Below, in pieces: positions 19,490 to 27,945 of a stretch of 28,011 nucleotides of DNA (the first letter of the stretch is position 1; each line of letters opens with the position of its first letter). A model generated the notes under the pieces. The model saw only the letters and a program-made list of their open reading frames with translations, was not told where the DNA came from and did no database searches. The position numbers and the translations under genes are program-made. The stretch is from contig JAJJLU010000598.1 in assembly GCA_023807065.1 (NCBI GenBank), forward strand, positions 1 to 28,011, read 5' to 3'. The DNA is from Isotricha intestinalis. Taxonomy: Eukaryota > Ciliophora > Litostomatea > Vestibuliferida > Isotrichidae.

Positions 19490-21055
19490 TTAACATTTTT
19501 TTTCTCTTTCTTTTAAATCTTGATTTTTTGCAGTTTGAATTATTTCATTTAAAATCATATCAGTTTCTTCATCTGAATCATCATCACTGAAATTATTATT
19601 AATATTATTTATATTTTTTGTTTTTTGTAAATCATTAGATTTTATTACACTTATTTTTAAATTATCTAAAGGATTATCATTTTTCTTTTCAAAATTAAAA
19701 TTTTCACATATCCTTCCTTGAGTAATATTTTTATTTTCATAATGATAATTATCTTTATAAAAAGAAAATGAATTTTTTAATTCTTCAATTGGAACAATTA
19801 CTGATGATTCTTTATTTTCACTTACTTCTAAAATTACACTATGAATCGGATTATATTTTTCATACAATTTTGAATCATTATAACTCATTAAATCATTATC
19901 AATAAAATAATTTTCTTCAAAACCATTTTCATCACTTTCTTCTTCTTTTATTTCTTTAATTGATGTAATTTTATTTTTTGAATATTTAATTTTTTCTAAT
20001 TTTTCATTATTGTGATTATTTTCATTATGGTTATTAGAATTAGTTTTATTTGAATAACTTGATGATTGTAATATTTTATCTTTTTCTTTATTTTTATGAT
20101 TATTATCCATTATATCTTCATCAGTAAATTTATTATTATTAACAATATAATTATTTTTATTATAATTATGATTATAATTAATATTATTCACATTATAATT
20201 ATTATTAAAATTGTTATTGATGATGTTATCGTGGGTGCTATAAATATTATTATAGTGATTTTTTATTATATCATTATTATTGTAATTAATTAAATTATCT
20301 TTTTTTGAACTAATACTTTTATAATTCTGAATTTTTTCTTTTTTATCTTCTTTTATATCTTCAATTTGAAAATTTTCTAAATTTTCTTTAATTTGATTTA
20401 ATTGTGTTTGAATCTGAATAAAATCAATATTTTTTTCCTTTATATAGTTTTCATTTAAATTCTTATTCTTATCTAATTCAAAAGCTTTTACAAATTCATC
20501 TGCTAAAATACTTAAATTTATTGATTCATTTCTAGACAATTCATTTATTGAATCTTTTAAATTTATATTTTGATTTCCTATTTTTGAATTCCTAATAATA
20601 GGATTATAAAAATAATTTTCAATATTATCCTTTTTAATTTCTTGATTTTGATTCATATAATATTGATCTGAATTATTTTTGTTCTTAAAAATATTTATGT
20701 TTTCATACATAAAATTATTAGGTTGCAAATTAGGATGATTTAATTTATTTGTATCATTCAAATTTCCCAAATTATTAATTTTTTGTTGTAATATTTTTAT
20801 ATTGTTCCGAATGACATGATATTCTTCATCATTTTCAATTATATTTTCATTTAAAGAGTGAATTTTGTCATTTAAATAATTTTCTTGGTTTTTAAAATTA
20901 TTTTGTAAATTACTTTCTGATAAATAATTTTTATTCCTAATTTGTAAAGGAAAACTTAAATTATTATTAGATTTTGAGTTGTAATTTTCATTCAAAAAAT
21001 TATAGGAAAAAATCTTAGGCTGATTTTGATAAAAGAATTTATTTGTTGAATTCAT
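19490..21055 (-). CDS. Uncharacterised Asn-rich protein with short coiled coil, 521 aa
   Basis: I do not recognise the family. The frame runs from ATG 21055 to a TAA. A short coiled coil lies at about 60-100 (DEEYHVIRNNIKILQQKINN), and another helical segment at about 175-235 contains NLSILADEFVKAFELDKNKN. Residues about 250-330 are nearly pure Asn, Tyr, Ile and Lys, encoded by AT-only DNA around 20090-20300. The C-terminal third is acidic (EEESDENGFEENYFIDND) and ends with SDDDSDEETDMILNEII plus a charged tail. No membrane segment or catalytic motif is seen. An adaptor or scaffold role is possible but not shown. It is tandem with the next minus-strand gene, 214 bp away. Confidence 0.78.
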   Translation of the reverse strand: MNSTNKFFYQNQPKIFSYNFLNENYNSKSNNNLSFPLQIRNKNYLSESNLQNNFKNQENYLNDKIHSLNENIIENDEEYHVIRNNIKILQQKINNLGNLNDTNKLNHPNLQPNNFMYENINIFKNKNNSDQYYMNQNQEIKKDNIENYFYNPIIRNSKIGNQNINLKDSINELSRNESINLSILADEFVKAFELDKNKNLNENYIKEKNIDFIQIQTQLNQIKENLENFQIEDIKEDKKEKIQNYKSISSKKDNLINYNNNDIIKNHYNNIYSTHDNIINNNFNNNYNVNNINYNHNYNKNNYIVNNNKFTDEDIMDNNHKNKEKDKILQSSSYSNKTNSNNHNENNHNNEKLEKIKYSKNKITSIKEIKEEESDENGFEENYFIDNDLMSYNDSKLYEKYNPIHSVILEVSENKESSVIVPIEELKNSFSFYKDNYHYENKNITQGRICENFNFEKKNDNPLDNLKISVIKSNDLQKTKNINNINNNFSDDDSDEETDMILNEIIQTAKNQDLKEREKKC

Positions 21056-21269
21056 TAATCTAAAATTTATTATATCATTTAAAATAAAATTATTAATGAA
21101 TAATTTATAAAATAAATTTAAATTTATTGTATATTATTAACAAAAATTCATAAAAAAAAACAAAACTAATAAAAACAATTACACATTATCTAACTTAGTA
21201 ATAATATAAATATTTATAAAACAGCAATCGTATTATCAATTATTTTACATTATTATATGTAAATTATAT

Positions 21270-21947
21270 TTATTGATTTTTTCTTAATAAAAATTTTAGA
21301 TCTCTTTTTGATAATTTATGGAAAAAATTACCTAAAACTGTTTTTTTATTTAAATCCATTTCTTTAAAATTAGAAAGAGATAAAGATTTTCTTTCTTGCT
21401 TTTTTAATTTAGATTTTTCTAATCTTTTCAAATATTCTTTTTCGTCATAAAAAAATTTTTGAAAATATTTTGATTTATTATTTAATGATTCTAAATTACT
21501 TTTATTTATTGTTTTGTCATTTCTACTTATAATAGAAACTGCAGATTTACTTTTAAAAAGAAATAAATTTTTTCTTATTTGTTTTTTAGGAGAAAAATAT
21601 TTATTTTCATATTTTATAAAAGGAAATGATATAATATCTGAATCGTTTCTTTGAAAAGTCTTAGAAAAAACATTTTTTTTCAAATTAATTTTTTTTAACG
21701 AAGAAAATTTATTTATGTTTTTAGAAGGAGTATTTATAATTAAATTTTGACTGTTGTTTTTTTTTTTTAACTTATTAAATTTTAAAAGATCTACTGGATT
21801 TTCATTTAAATTCTTTTGAAAATATATTCCATTTAAACCTATTCTTTTTGATGGAATTATTGTTACTAATTTTAAAAGTTCTTTATATAATTCTTTATAA
21901 CTAAAGAGAGCTCCAAATTCATATCTTGGAACAAGATTTTTTTTCAT
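21270..21947 (-). CDS. Uncharacterised basic protein, 225 aa
   Basis: I do not recognise it. The start is placed at ATG 21947; four further upstream codons are open but begin with TTG. The protein is very basic. The N-terminal 45 residues look folded (PRYEFGALFSYKELYKELL, then a hydrophobic LVTIIPSKRIGLNGIYF). The rest is Lys/Ser/Asn-rich, with a charged helix at about 165-190 (EYLKRLEKSKLKKQERKS) and the end FHKLSKRDLKFLLRKNQ. There is no membrane segment. It is divergent from the next gene with 209 bp between the ATGs. Stop TAA. Confidence 0.72.
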   Translation of the reverse strand: MKKNLVPRYEFGALFSYKELYKELLKLVTIIPSKRIGLNGIYFQKNLNENPVDLLKFNKLKKKNNSQNLIINTPSKNINKFSSLKKINLKKNVFSKTFQRNDSDIISFPFIKYENKYFSPKKQIRKNLFLFKSKSAVSIISRNDKTINKSNLESLNNKSKYFQKFFYDEKEYLKRLEKSKLKKQERKSLSLSNFKEMDLNKKTVLGNFFHKLSKRDLKFLLRKNQ

Positions 21948-22156
21948 TTTTATGAACAATTTTTTAATAAAAACATTAATTTTTTAATCGTATAAATTAT
22001 AATTTTTATATTCGAAAAGATATATAATTGTTTTTGTTGATTAATTTAATATTCGAATTTCCAAAATTTAAATTTTTAAAAATTAATTTTTTAAGATTTG
22101 GATAAATTGAAAAAAATAATTATAAAAAATACTTTAATCAAATAATTTTAAAATAA

Positions 22157-22942
22157 ATGAAAAACTTATACAAAAAAATTAATTTAACTTCAAATGAAGA
22201 TACAAATAATTCAAAAGACCCAGAAATAATTCAAATTTCAGGATTTTTTTCAAGCAATAAGGGAATTCAAAATAAAAAAAGAAAGTTAAATTTACCTCCG
22301 ATTAACATTGAAGAATTTTATTCAAGCAGAAATTATAATGAAGAAGAGCAATTTCAAAAACCAAATTTAATGATTAATTCATGTTTTGTTCCCGAAAATT
22401 ATAAAGAATATTCTAAAAGTTGTAATAAATATCAATATAAAATAGATCCTTTTTTAAAAGAAAAATTATCTCCAAAAAATATATTAATTAAAAATAGAAG
22501 ATATGATAATAATGAAAGAAATTTAATTTCTGATTTTAAAAGAGATGAAATATTACATAGAGCTGCAGGACAAGGAATGTTTCTTAGATTTCAAAGTTAT
22601 AATACATTAAAAAAAAGAAAACCTATTAAAATAATTTATAATAATTATGATAATAATAATCTAAGATATATTAAAAAATCAAAAATGTATCATAAAAAAT
22701 ATAATTTAAGTCAAATTAATAAACCACAAAATACTATTTTAAAATATAATAATTATTTTCAAAATAAAGAAGAAAGAAAAGATCATCATAAAATACATTC
22801 TTTTAATACAAAAAAAAATAATTTATTAGAAACAGAATATCTTATAAATCAAATAAGAGATAACAAAATAATTTCTGCATTAAAAAGATCGGGAAATGAA
22901 GATTTAGCTTTTTATATTGGACCTTCTCATATTTTTTACTAA
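22157..22942 (+). CDS. Uncharacterised basic protein, 261 aa
   Basis: I do not recognise it. The frame is open from ATG 22157 to TAA. It is rich in Lys, Asn and Tyr. It has a Pro-containing N-terminal segment (RKLNLPPINIEEFYSSRNY), a middle part with KRDEILHRAAGQGMFLRF, and a better-conserved-looking C-terminus (LINQIRDNKIISALKRSGNE followed by DLAFYIGPSHIFY). The non-biased C-terminal 35 residues suggest a real interaction motif. No membrane segment or enzyme motif is visible. It is convergent with the SRP receptor gene, 96 bp away. Confidence 0.75.
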   Translation: MKNLYKKINLTSNEDTNNSKDPEIIQISGFFSSNKGIQNKKRKLNLPPINIEEFYSSRNYNEEEQFQKPNLMINSCFVPENYKEYSKSCNKYQYKIDPFLKEKLSPKNILIKNRRYDNNERNLISDFKRDEILHRAAGQGMFLRFQSYNTLKKRKPIKIIYNNYDNNNLRYIKKSKMYHKKYNLSQINKPQNTILKYNNYFQNKEERKDHHKIHSFNTKKNNLLETEYLINQIRDNKIISALKRSGNEDLAFYIGPSHIFY

Positions 22943-23038
22943 TTTAAAAAATGTTAAAGGAAAAATATTAATATAAATAATATTATTTATTTTTTATTAA
23001 ACTATTAAAAATAAAAGAATTAAATAAAAAAAATTGAA

Positions 23039-24748
23039 TCATCCAAAAAGTGCATTAAGTACATTATCAACATTTAATTTTTTTAAATTAGTATATTTTT
23101 GTCCAGTACCAACATAAACAATAGGTTTTCCTGTAGTATAAACCATAGTTAAAGCAGCTCCAACTTTATCATCAACAGTATCAAATTTAGTTAAAACAAT
23201 ACCATCAATAGTTCTGGGAATTTCTTTTTTAGAATAATCAATTAAAGCTTGATTAAATTTATTTAATTGATCAACACTATCATTACCAGTAAGAGCTTCA
23301 CCAACAAATAAAATAGAATCAGGTTGATTAATTTCAACTAATTTAGCTAAACTTTTCATTAAAGGTTCATTATCTTGCATTCTACCAGCAGTATCAATTA
23401 ATACACAATCAAAATTATTTTTCTTAGCATATTCAATAGATTCTTTACATATATAAGCAGGATCATCTTTATATCCTTTTTCAAATAAATCTATTTTTAA
23501 AGCATTACAATGTGTTTTTAATTGTTCTACTGCTCCACTTCTAAAATTATCACAAGCTGAAATTAATATTTTTAAATTATTATTTTTTAACATATGTGCT
23601 ACTTTAGCTAAATTAGTTGATTTACCTACTCCATTTACACCAATAAATACTATTTTATATGGTTCTCCTCTTTTTTTTGCAGATAATGCATTACGTAATA
23701 TATCTAATTCTTGTTTTGGAGTTAATATTTTTGCTATTGATTCTTTTAATGCATTTTTTACTGTTGTATTTATTGTAGTAAATGAATTTGTTTTTTTATT
23801 TAATAAACTCTTTTTAACACTTTCACATAAATTTTCTGCTATTTCTTTTGCTACATTTTTTTCCATTAATAATGTTATTAAATTATCCATTATTGGCTTT
23901 AAATCTTCTTCTGTTAATGTTTTATTTCCTATATAATTTTGTAATTTAGAAGTAAATTTTGAAAATATTGAATTTGAATTTGTATTTGTTTCATTAAAAT
24001 CATTATCATTTAAATTATCTGGATCTGCTTCTCCAAAGAATTCATTATAATTCTTATTATTATTATTATTATTGTTCTTATTATCTTTAGACATATCATA
24101 TTCACTTATTGTTTTTTCATCTACTGATCTTGGTGTTTCTCCCCAATCTCTTTTTTCTTTTTTATTCTTTTTATTTTGATTATTTTGATTAGTGTTATTA
24201 CTTATTTTACTCTTATTTTTCCTTAATTTAAAATTTTGATTTCCTACACTTTGAGTATGTGATAATTCAATCGTTTGTTCTTTATTATTTGATATATTCT
24301 CACTATTTATTTTTCTATATTCATTTTTTGGTTTTTCTATTTTATTTTCTAATTCATCTTCACAATATTTTTCCCATTTTCTTAATAATACTAAAAATTC
24401 TTTTGAATAATCTGGTAAATCAAAATATACATTTTTTAAATGATTTAATTTTGGGATTTGATTTTCTTTAAAATCTTTTAATATTAAATCTAATAATTTA
24501 TCTGTATATAATATATTATATGATTCTTGATAAGCTACTACAAAAATTATTCCTTTTTCATTTAATATTCTCCATCTCACAATTATTCCATTTCCATTTA
24601 TTGGTTTGTAATATTCTTGATTATGTTTTTCATCCATTAATATATTTTTTATTAAATCATTTATAATTTCATAATTCGATAATTCTGTGAAACTTTTATC
24701 AAATAAAATTAATCCTCCTGTCGTAAAAATACAAAATAGATCTATCAT
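23039..24748 (-). CDS. SRPRA: Signal recognition particle receptor subunit alpha, 569 aa
   Basis: SR-alpha is the GTPase at the ER membrane that receives ribosome-bound SRP and hands the nascent chain to the translocon. The N-terminal SRX domain (about 1-130, MIDLFCIFTTGGLILFDKSF onward) is the part that binds SR-beta, so this is SR-alpha and not SRP54. A charged, Asn-rich linker with a poly-Asn run (about 224-231) follows. The N domain (about 260-350) and G domain (about 355-569) form the NG unit. Visible motifs are G1 GVNGVGKST (370-378), DNFRSGAVEQL (400-410), G3 DTAGR (452-456), G4 TKFD (520-523) and GTGQ (547-550). All GTPase residues are intact and the length is usual for the family. 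Stop TGA. This is the last intact gene before the telomere. Confidence 0.95.
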   Translation of the reverse strand: MIDLFCIFTTGGLILFDKSFTELSNYEIINDLIKNILMDEKHNQEYYKPINGNGIIVRWRILNEKGIIFVVAYQESYNILYTDKLLDLILKDFKENQIPKLNHLKNVYFDLPDYSKEFLVLLRKWEKYCEDELENKIEKPKNEYRKINSENISNNKEQTIELSHTQSVGNQNFKLRKNKSKISNNTNQNNQNKKNKKEKRDWGETPRSVDEKTISEYDMSKDNKNNNNNNNKNYNEFFGEADPDNLNDNDFNETNTNSNSIFSKFTSKLQNYIGNKTLTEEDLKPIMDNLITLLMEKNVAKEIAENLCESVKKSLLNKKTNSFTTINTTVKNALKESIAKILTPKQELDILRNALSAKKRGEPYKIVFIGVNGVGKSTNLAKVAHMLKNNNLKILISACDNFRSGAVEQLKTHCNALKIDLFEKGYKDDPAYICKESIEYAKKNNFDCVLIDTAGRMQDNEPLMKSLAKLVEINQPDSILFVGEALTGNDSVDQLNKFNQALIDYSKKEIPRTIDGIVLTKFDTVDDKVGAALTMVYTTGKPIVYVGTGQKYTNLKKLNVDNVLNALFG

Positions 24749-25031
24749 TTTTTTTTAAATTTCATTATTATTTTTTAAATATTAAAATTAATTTTTTTAT
24801 TTTATTTATTAAATAAAAACACGTAATTATTATAAATTTATTAAATTATTATATTATTTATTTTTTTCTTTTTTTAAATTATTTATATTTTTTATTTACT
24901 ATAATGCTCTAAAAATTATCACCTAATTTAAATCATTCATAAAATAGATTTTCAAGAATTTTTTAAGAAATTAATGAAATACCGTAATAGACGCTGTCGA
25001 AGGAGGATTTTTTTTCAAAATTTTAGTTTTC
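24749..25031. other. AT-rich intergenic DNA with a GC-rich patch, start of subtelomere
   Basis: Upstream of the SRP receptor start the sequence is T-rich and featureless to about 24900. At 24981-25007 a short patch reaches roughly half G+C and has three CpG dinucleotides (ACCGTAATAGACGCTGTCGA followed by AGGAGGA). It marks the border with the repeat array. No gene is seen. Confidence 0.55.
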
Positions 25032-25040
25032 AAAAATATT

Positions 25041-25770
25041 AGTTTGTAAATAATAAAATAAATATAAAGTGGGTAAATATTAAAATAATAAAAAAAGAAA
25101 GTAAAATAAATAATAAAAAGAAGGGAGAATATAAATGATAAAAATAGAATGTAAAAAAATAATTAAAAAATAAAGGAAGCAAAATAATAAAATAAAAAAA
25201 GGAAGTAAATAAAAAAATAAAGAAGTATAGTGTGTAATATAATATTATTAATAAATAATAGTATGTAATATAATATTATTAATAAATATTAGGAAGTAAT
25301 ATGATATTATTAATAAATAATAGAAAGTAATTATAATATTATTAATAAATAATAGAAAGTAATGTAATATTATTAATAAATAATAGATTGTTATTTATAT
25401 TATTTTAATTTAGTATATATATTGATTTTAAATTTTAGTTTATATATTTATTTAATTTTAGGATATATTTATAATAATTTGATTGTTAGGAAGTATTCCT
25501 AAAATAATTAATATAAAGGAAGTAATATTTATATAAATCAGCCTGTTTATTATTTATTTAAAATTAGTGTATAAACATGAAATAAATATATGATTGATTT
25601 GTGTGGTTAATAATAATTATAGAATGTATATTTAAATATAAATATAAGTGTGTAAAAATATATTATAATATAAAAGGGAGAAAATATATTTATTAATTTA
25701 GTTTGTAAAATAAATATATATAATAAAAGAGAGTAAATTATAATAATAATTAAAATAGAAAGAATATAAA
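25041..25770 (+). repeat. Diverged subtelomeric tandem array, period 24-32 bp
   Basis: Short G-containing punctuation marks (forms of GAAGTAA, GTGTGTAA, GGGTAAAT) recur through otherwise A/T DNA. In the first half their GTAA-like cores begin at 25046, 25073, 25101, 25127, 25151, 25179, 25205, 25234, 25265, 25296, 25327, 25359 and 25390, a spacing of 24-32 bp. Similar but more degraded units continue to about 25770. Plus-strand C is almost absent: one C between 25032 and 25497. This looks like a telomere-associated satellite that has drifted. Confidence 0.7.
25229..25389 (+). repeat. Best-preserved 31-32 bp tandem repeat block, about 5 copies
   Basis: Five near-identical units occur here. Each carries a GTAATATAATATTATTAATA-type core followed by AATAATAGAAA. 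Unit starts are 25234, 25265, 25296, 25327 and 25359. The first three steps are exactly 31 bp, the fourth is 32 bp because of one inserted base, and the next mark is 31 bp on. The high identity suggests recent local amplification inside the older array. Confidence 0.85.
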
Positions 25771-26160
25771 GAAGTTATTCATCTTTAATTCATGATAATA
25801 ATACATTATTGATTAAAAACTATTCACATTGATTTATATTTTTATTATTCTTTAAAATTAATTATAAATAAAAAATAAATAATTATTATAAGATAGATTT
25901 TATTTGCAATATTTATTTATTAAGATATTTTTTTAATTAACTTATATTTATAATTAAATTATTGTTATAGGTTATAATACTTAGTGAAACATAATTTTGT
26001 TCAAATTGTTAAATATATTATCTTATATAAAAAAGGAAAATATTTTAAAATATTTAAAAAAAAGAAATATTTCAAATTAAATATAAATTAAAAATAAAAA
26101 TAATTACAAAATTTTGAGTAAACATTTTTTTTCATTTAATAAAAAAAATAATTCAATTTA
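25771..26160. other. Subtelomeric AT-rich DNA without visible gene
   Basis: I see no open frame, RNA gene or clear repeat here. Base composition returns to the usual A/T mix with scattered C and G. Confidence 0.5.
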
Positions 26161-26280
26161 AAATGTATTTATTTCCAAAACAATCATTAAGAAAATCATT
26201 AAATAATATATTCATTATATCTTTTTCTTCTTCAAATATCAAATTACCTTATTAAAAATAAAAAAGAGAATAAACAAATT

Positions 26281-26772
26281 CTTGGTTTCTTTCTATAATT
26301 TTACTATTAAATATGACTAAACTAAACTTTTTCTTCTCCTTGTTATTCAGACACTTAATATCACCTTAATCCAGTATTATTAACCTCTTCTTTTTTAATA
26401 TCACTATGTATTCTTGTTTATTTATTAATTTTATTCATAAGGAAACATTAAATCGCAACAATTATTACTATCTTGTTTCTCCTTTTATTTTCTTTTTATT
26501 TATTTTAGTCTTAATTCAATAATTGAATTAATTTTTTCTTAAGATCTCCCAACCACTTTATATTAGGCTCCATCTTATTTTATTTCTTCACCATTTTGTT
26601 CTATTCTTATTTTTCATTGATTTTGACACTTTTAGACTCTTAAAATGTCTTAAAATCAATTAGACCAAAACTCCTTAATTTCTTCTTAGGATCATATTTA
26701 CTTATCTTCTCTTTCTTTTTCACATCTGATATCATTTTCCTGACCTAAAATACCACTAATTTTCAACAATAT
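26281..26772 (-). other. Purine-rich minus-strand tract, possible decayed gene
   Basis: The minus strand is rich in A and G and has more G+C than its surroundings, as the intact genes do. One minus frame from 26759 has no TGA for 132 codons, but it contains about 10 TAA/TAG. Read through, it gives charged, Lys/Gln-rich sequence such as KKKLRSFGLIDFKTF. It lies directly downstream of the Ras-like pseudogene. It may be gene debris; chance is not excluded. Confidence 0.3.
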
Positions 26773-27302
26773 TTAAACACAAATATTTTTTACATTATAT
26801 TTTTTAAGAAAAACAAGTTTTGAAAATTCATAAAAAGTTTCTTAACAATTTTCTCCAGTAATAACACTAGTTTCAATATAATTAATTTTTTTCTTTTGAA
26901 ACTTTTTAACATTAATATCATTTATTTCTCTTTCATTAACTAAATCTTTTTTATTATCAAATAAAATAATAGGAATATTATTTCCTTTTCTACCAATAAT
27001 TTTATTATTTTGTTTTGTACAACATTATAAGAATTTTTATCATTAATAGAAAAAATTAATAAAAATCCTTCAGCATAATTAACCCAAATGTCAAAAAATT
27101 TTGATAATCTTCTTAATAATTTCTACTTCTATTATTTCACCATATATTTCTAAAACTAATTTATAATGATCTTCTAAAGTTGTATCTATTTCATCCAATT
27201 CAATTTCCATTTTTAAACATTTATATGTTACTGATGTTTTGCTACTGCACTTCCTCCTAATATCGCTACTTTTATATTTTTTTTCTTCTTTTTGACTTTC
27301 AT
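26773..27302 (-). pseudogene. Broken Ras-like small GTPase
   Basis: Ras-superfamily sequence is recognisable across the full length but in several frames. From ATG 27302 it reads a basic N-terminus, then KVAILGGSAV of the P loop. A one-base loss breaks the frame within the GKTS motif, near 27240. Beyond the break come VTYKCLK, then a switch I-like DEIDTTLEDHYKLV, and EVEI. The DTAG box is deleted. Homology resumes at FDIWVNYAEGFLLIFSIND, shifts again after NVVQNKI, and continues with NNIPIILFDNKKDL (G4) and INYIETSVITGENC (G5). An in-frame TAA at 26842-26844 follows, then ETFYEFSKLV. The TLEDHY switch fits the Ras/Rap/Rheb group. At least four separate lesions mean no working product. Lesions fall partly in homopolymers, so some could be sequencing errors, but the DTAG deletion is not of that type. 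Confidence 0.82.
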
Positions 27303-27614
27303 AATTTTAAATTAATTATTTATTGAATTAAATTAAATGATATATTTATTTGATTAGATTATTATAATCATTTAAGATTGTAAAAGTTTTTTTTCTTTCA
27401 TATTTTTTTTTAAATTATCTTCATAAAAACCCTTAAAAAATTTTGATATAATTTATAAAAAGATATTTATTATTCTACATATATTTATATATTTTTTTAA
27501 ATGAAAAAAAAAATATTCTAAATAAAATTTCAATATTTAATCATTAACAGTTAAAAAAATATAAATTAAAGGAGTTTGATATTATTAATTGATTATTTAA
27601 ATTTATAAAAAAAA
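27303..27614. other. Gap between two divergent GTPase remnants
   Basis: This is AT-rich DNA with long T and A runs between the start codons of the Ras-like (-) and Rab-like (+) remnants. It has the character of a former divergent promoter region. No gene is seen. Confidence 0.5.
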
Positions 27615-27945
27615 ATGAACTATGAAGAAAAGAGAAAAATAATAACATTGTGAGAAATCTTAAGTAGGAAAAATATTAATTCTTGCAAAATGTAGAGATG
27701 AAATATTTGACATAAATGTAATTTCAATATTAGGAGAACACTTTAAGAAAAACAGAATCTTTAAATGCTAAACAAATAAATACAATATTGGACAAGAATA
27801 TTTTAGAAATATTCAAAAAATATATTATCAAAATATAAAAGGAGTTTTATTAGTTTTTGATTTAAGGGTCAGACTCGAAAGAAAATTGTTTATTTTTTAA
27901 TAATTATATAAAAATAAAATTAATTTTTAATCTAATAAAGATAAT
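27615..27945 (+). pseudogene. Broken Rab-like small GTPase truncated by the telomere
   Basis: An ATG at 27615 opens with NYEEKRKIITL, a typical start before the P loop. The P loop is mutated (an in-frame TGA, then VGK without the TS). The next recognisable stretch is DEIFDINVISILGEHFKKN, corresponding to Rab switch I and the IGxDFK strand. After a frameshift and loss of the WDT box comes GQEYFRNIQKIYYQNIKGVL then LVFDL, a clear Rab signature. A further shift gives SDSKENCLFFNNYIK and then SNKDN near the G4 position, where the telomere begins. The C-terminal third and any prenylation motif are missing. No functional product can be made. Confidence 0.8.

Noticed and set aside
20096..20293. Ile-rich plus-strand open frame, possible membrane peptide
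   Set aside because: It is antisense to the Asn-rich part of the 521-aa gene; AT-only codons read as Ile on the other strand.
25041..25770. CRISPR-like array
   Set aside because: The spacing is irregular, there are no unique spacers between conserved repeats, the units are simple A/T filler, and the window is eukaryotic.
26281..26760. Gene using TAA/TAG as Gln (Tetrahymena-type code) on the minus strand
   Set aside because: The stop density is about what random AT-rich sequence gives, no family is recognisable, and intact genes in the same window end in TAA. Kept only as a possible decayed gene.
26773..27302. Ras-like sequence as a working gene with programmed frameshifts or introns
   Set aside because: The shifts do not fall at GT-AG borders or a single slippery motif, and the DTAG box is deleted.
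24991..27880. Shared AGAC...TCGAA motif at 24990-25001 and 27871-27879 as a breakage signal
   Set aside because: The second copy lies in sequence that still reads as Rab-like coding DNA (SDSKE), and the similarity is short and gapped.
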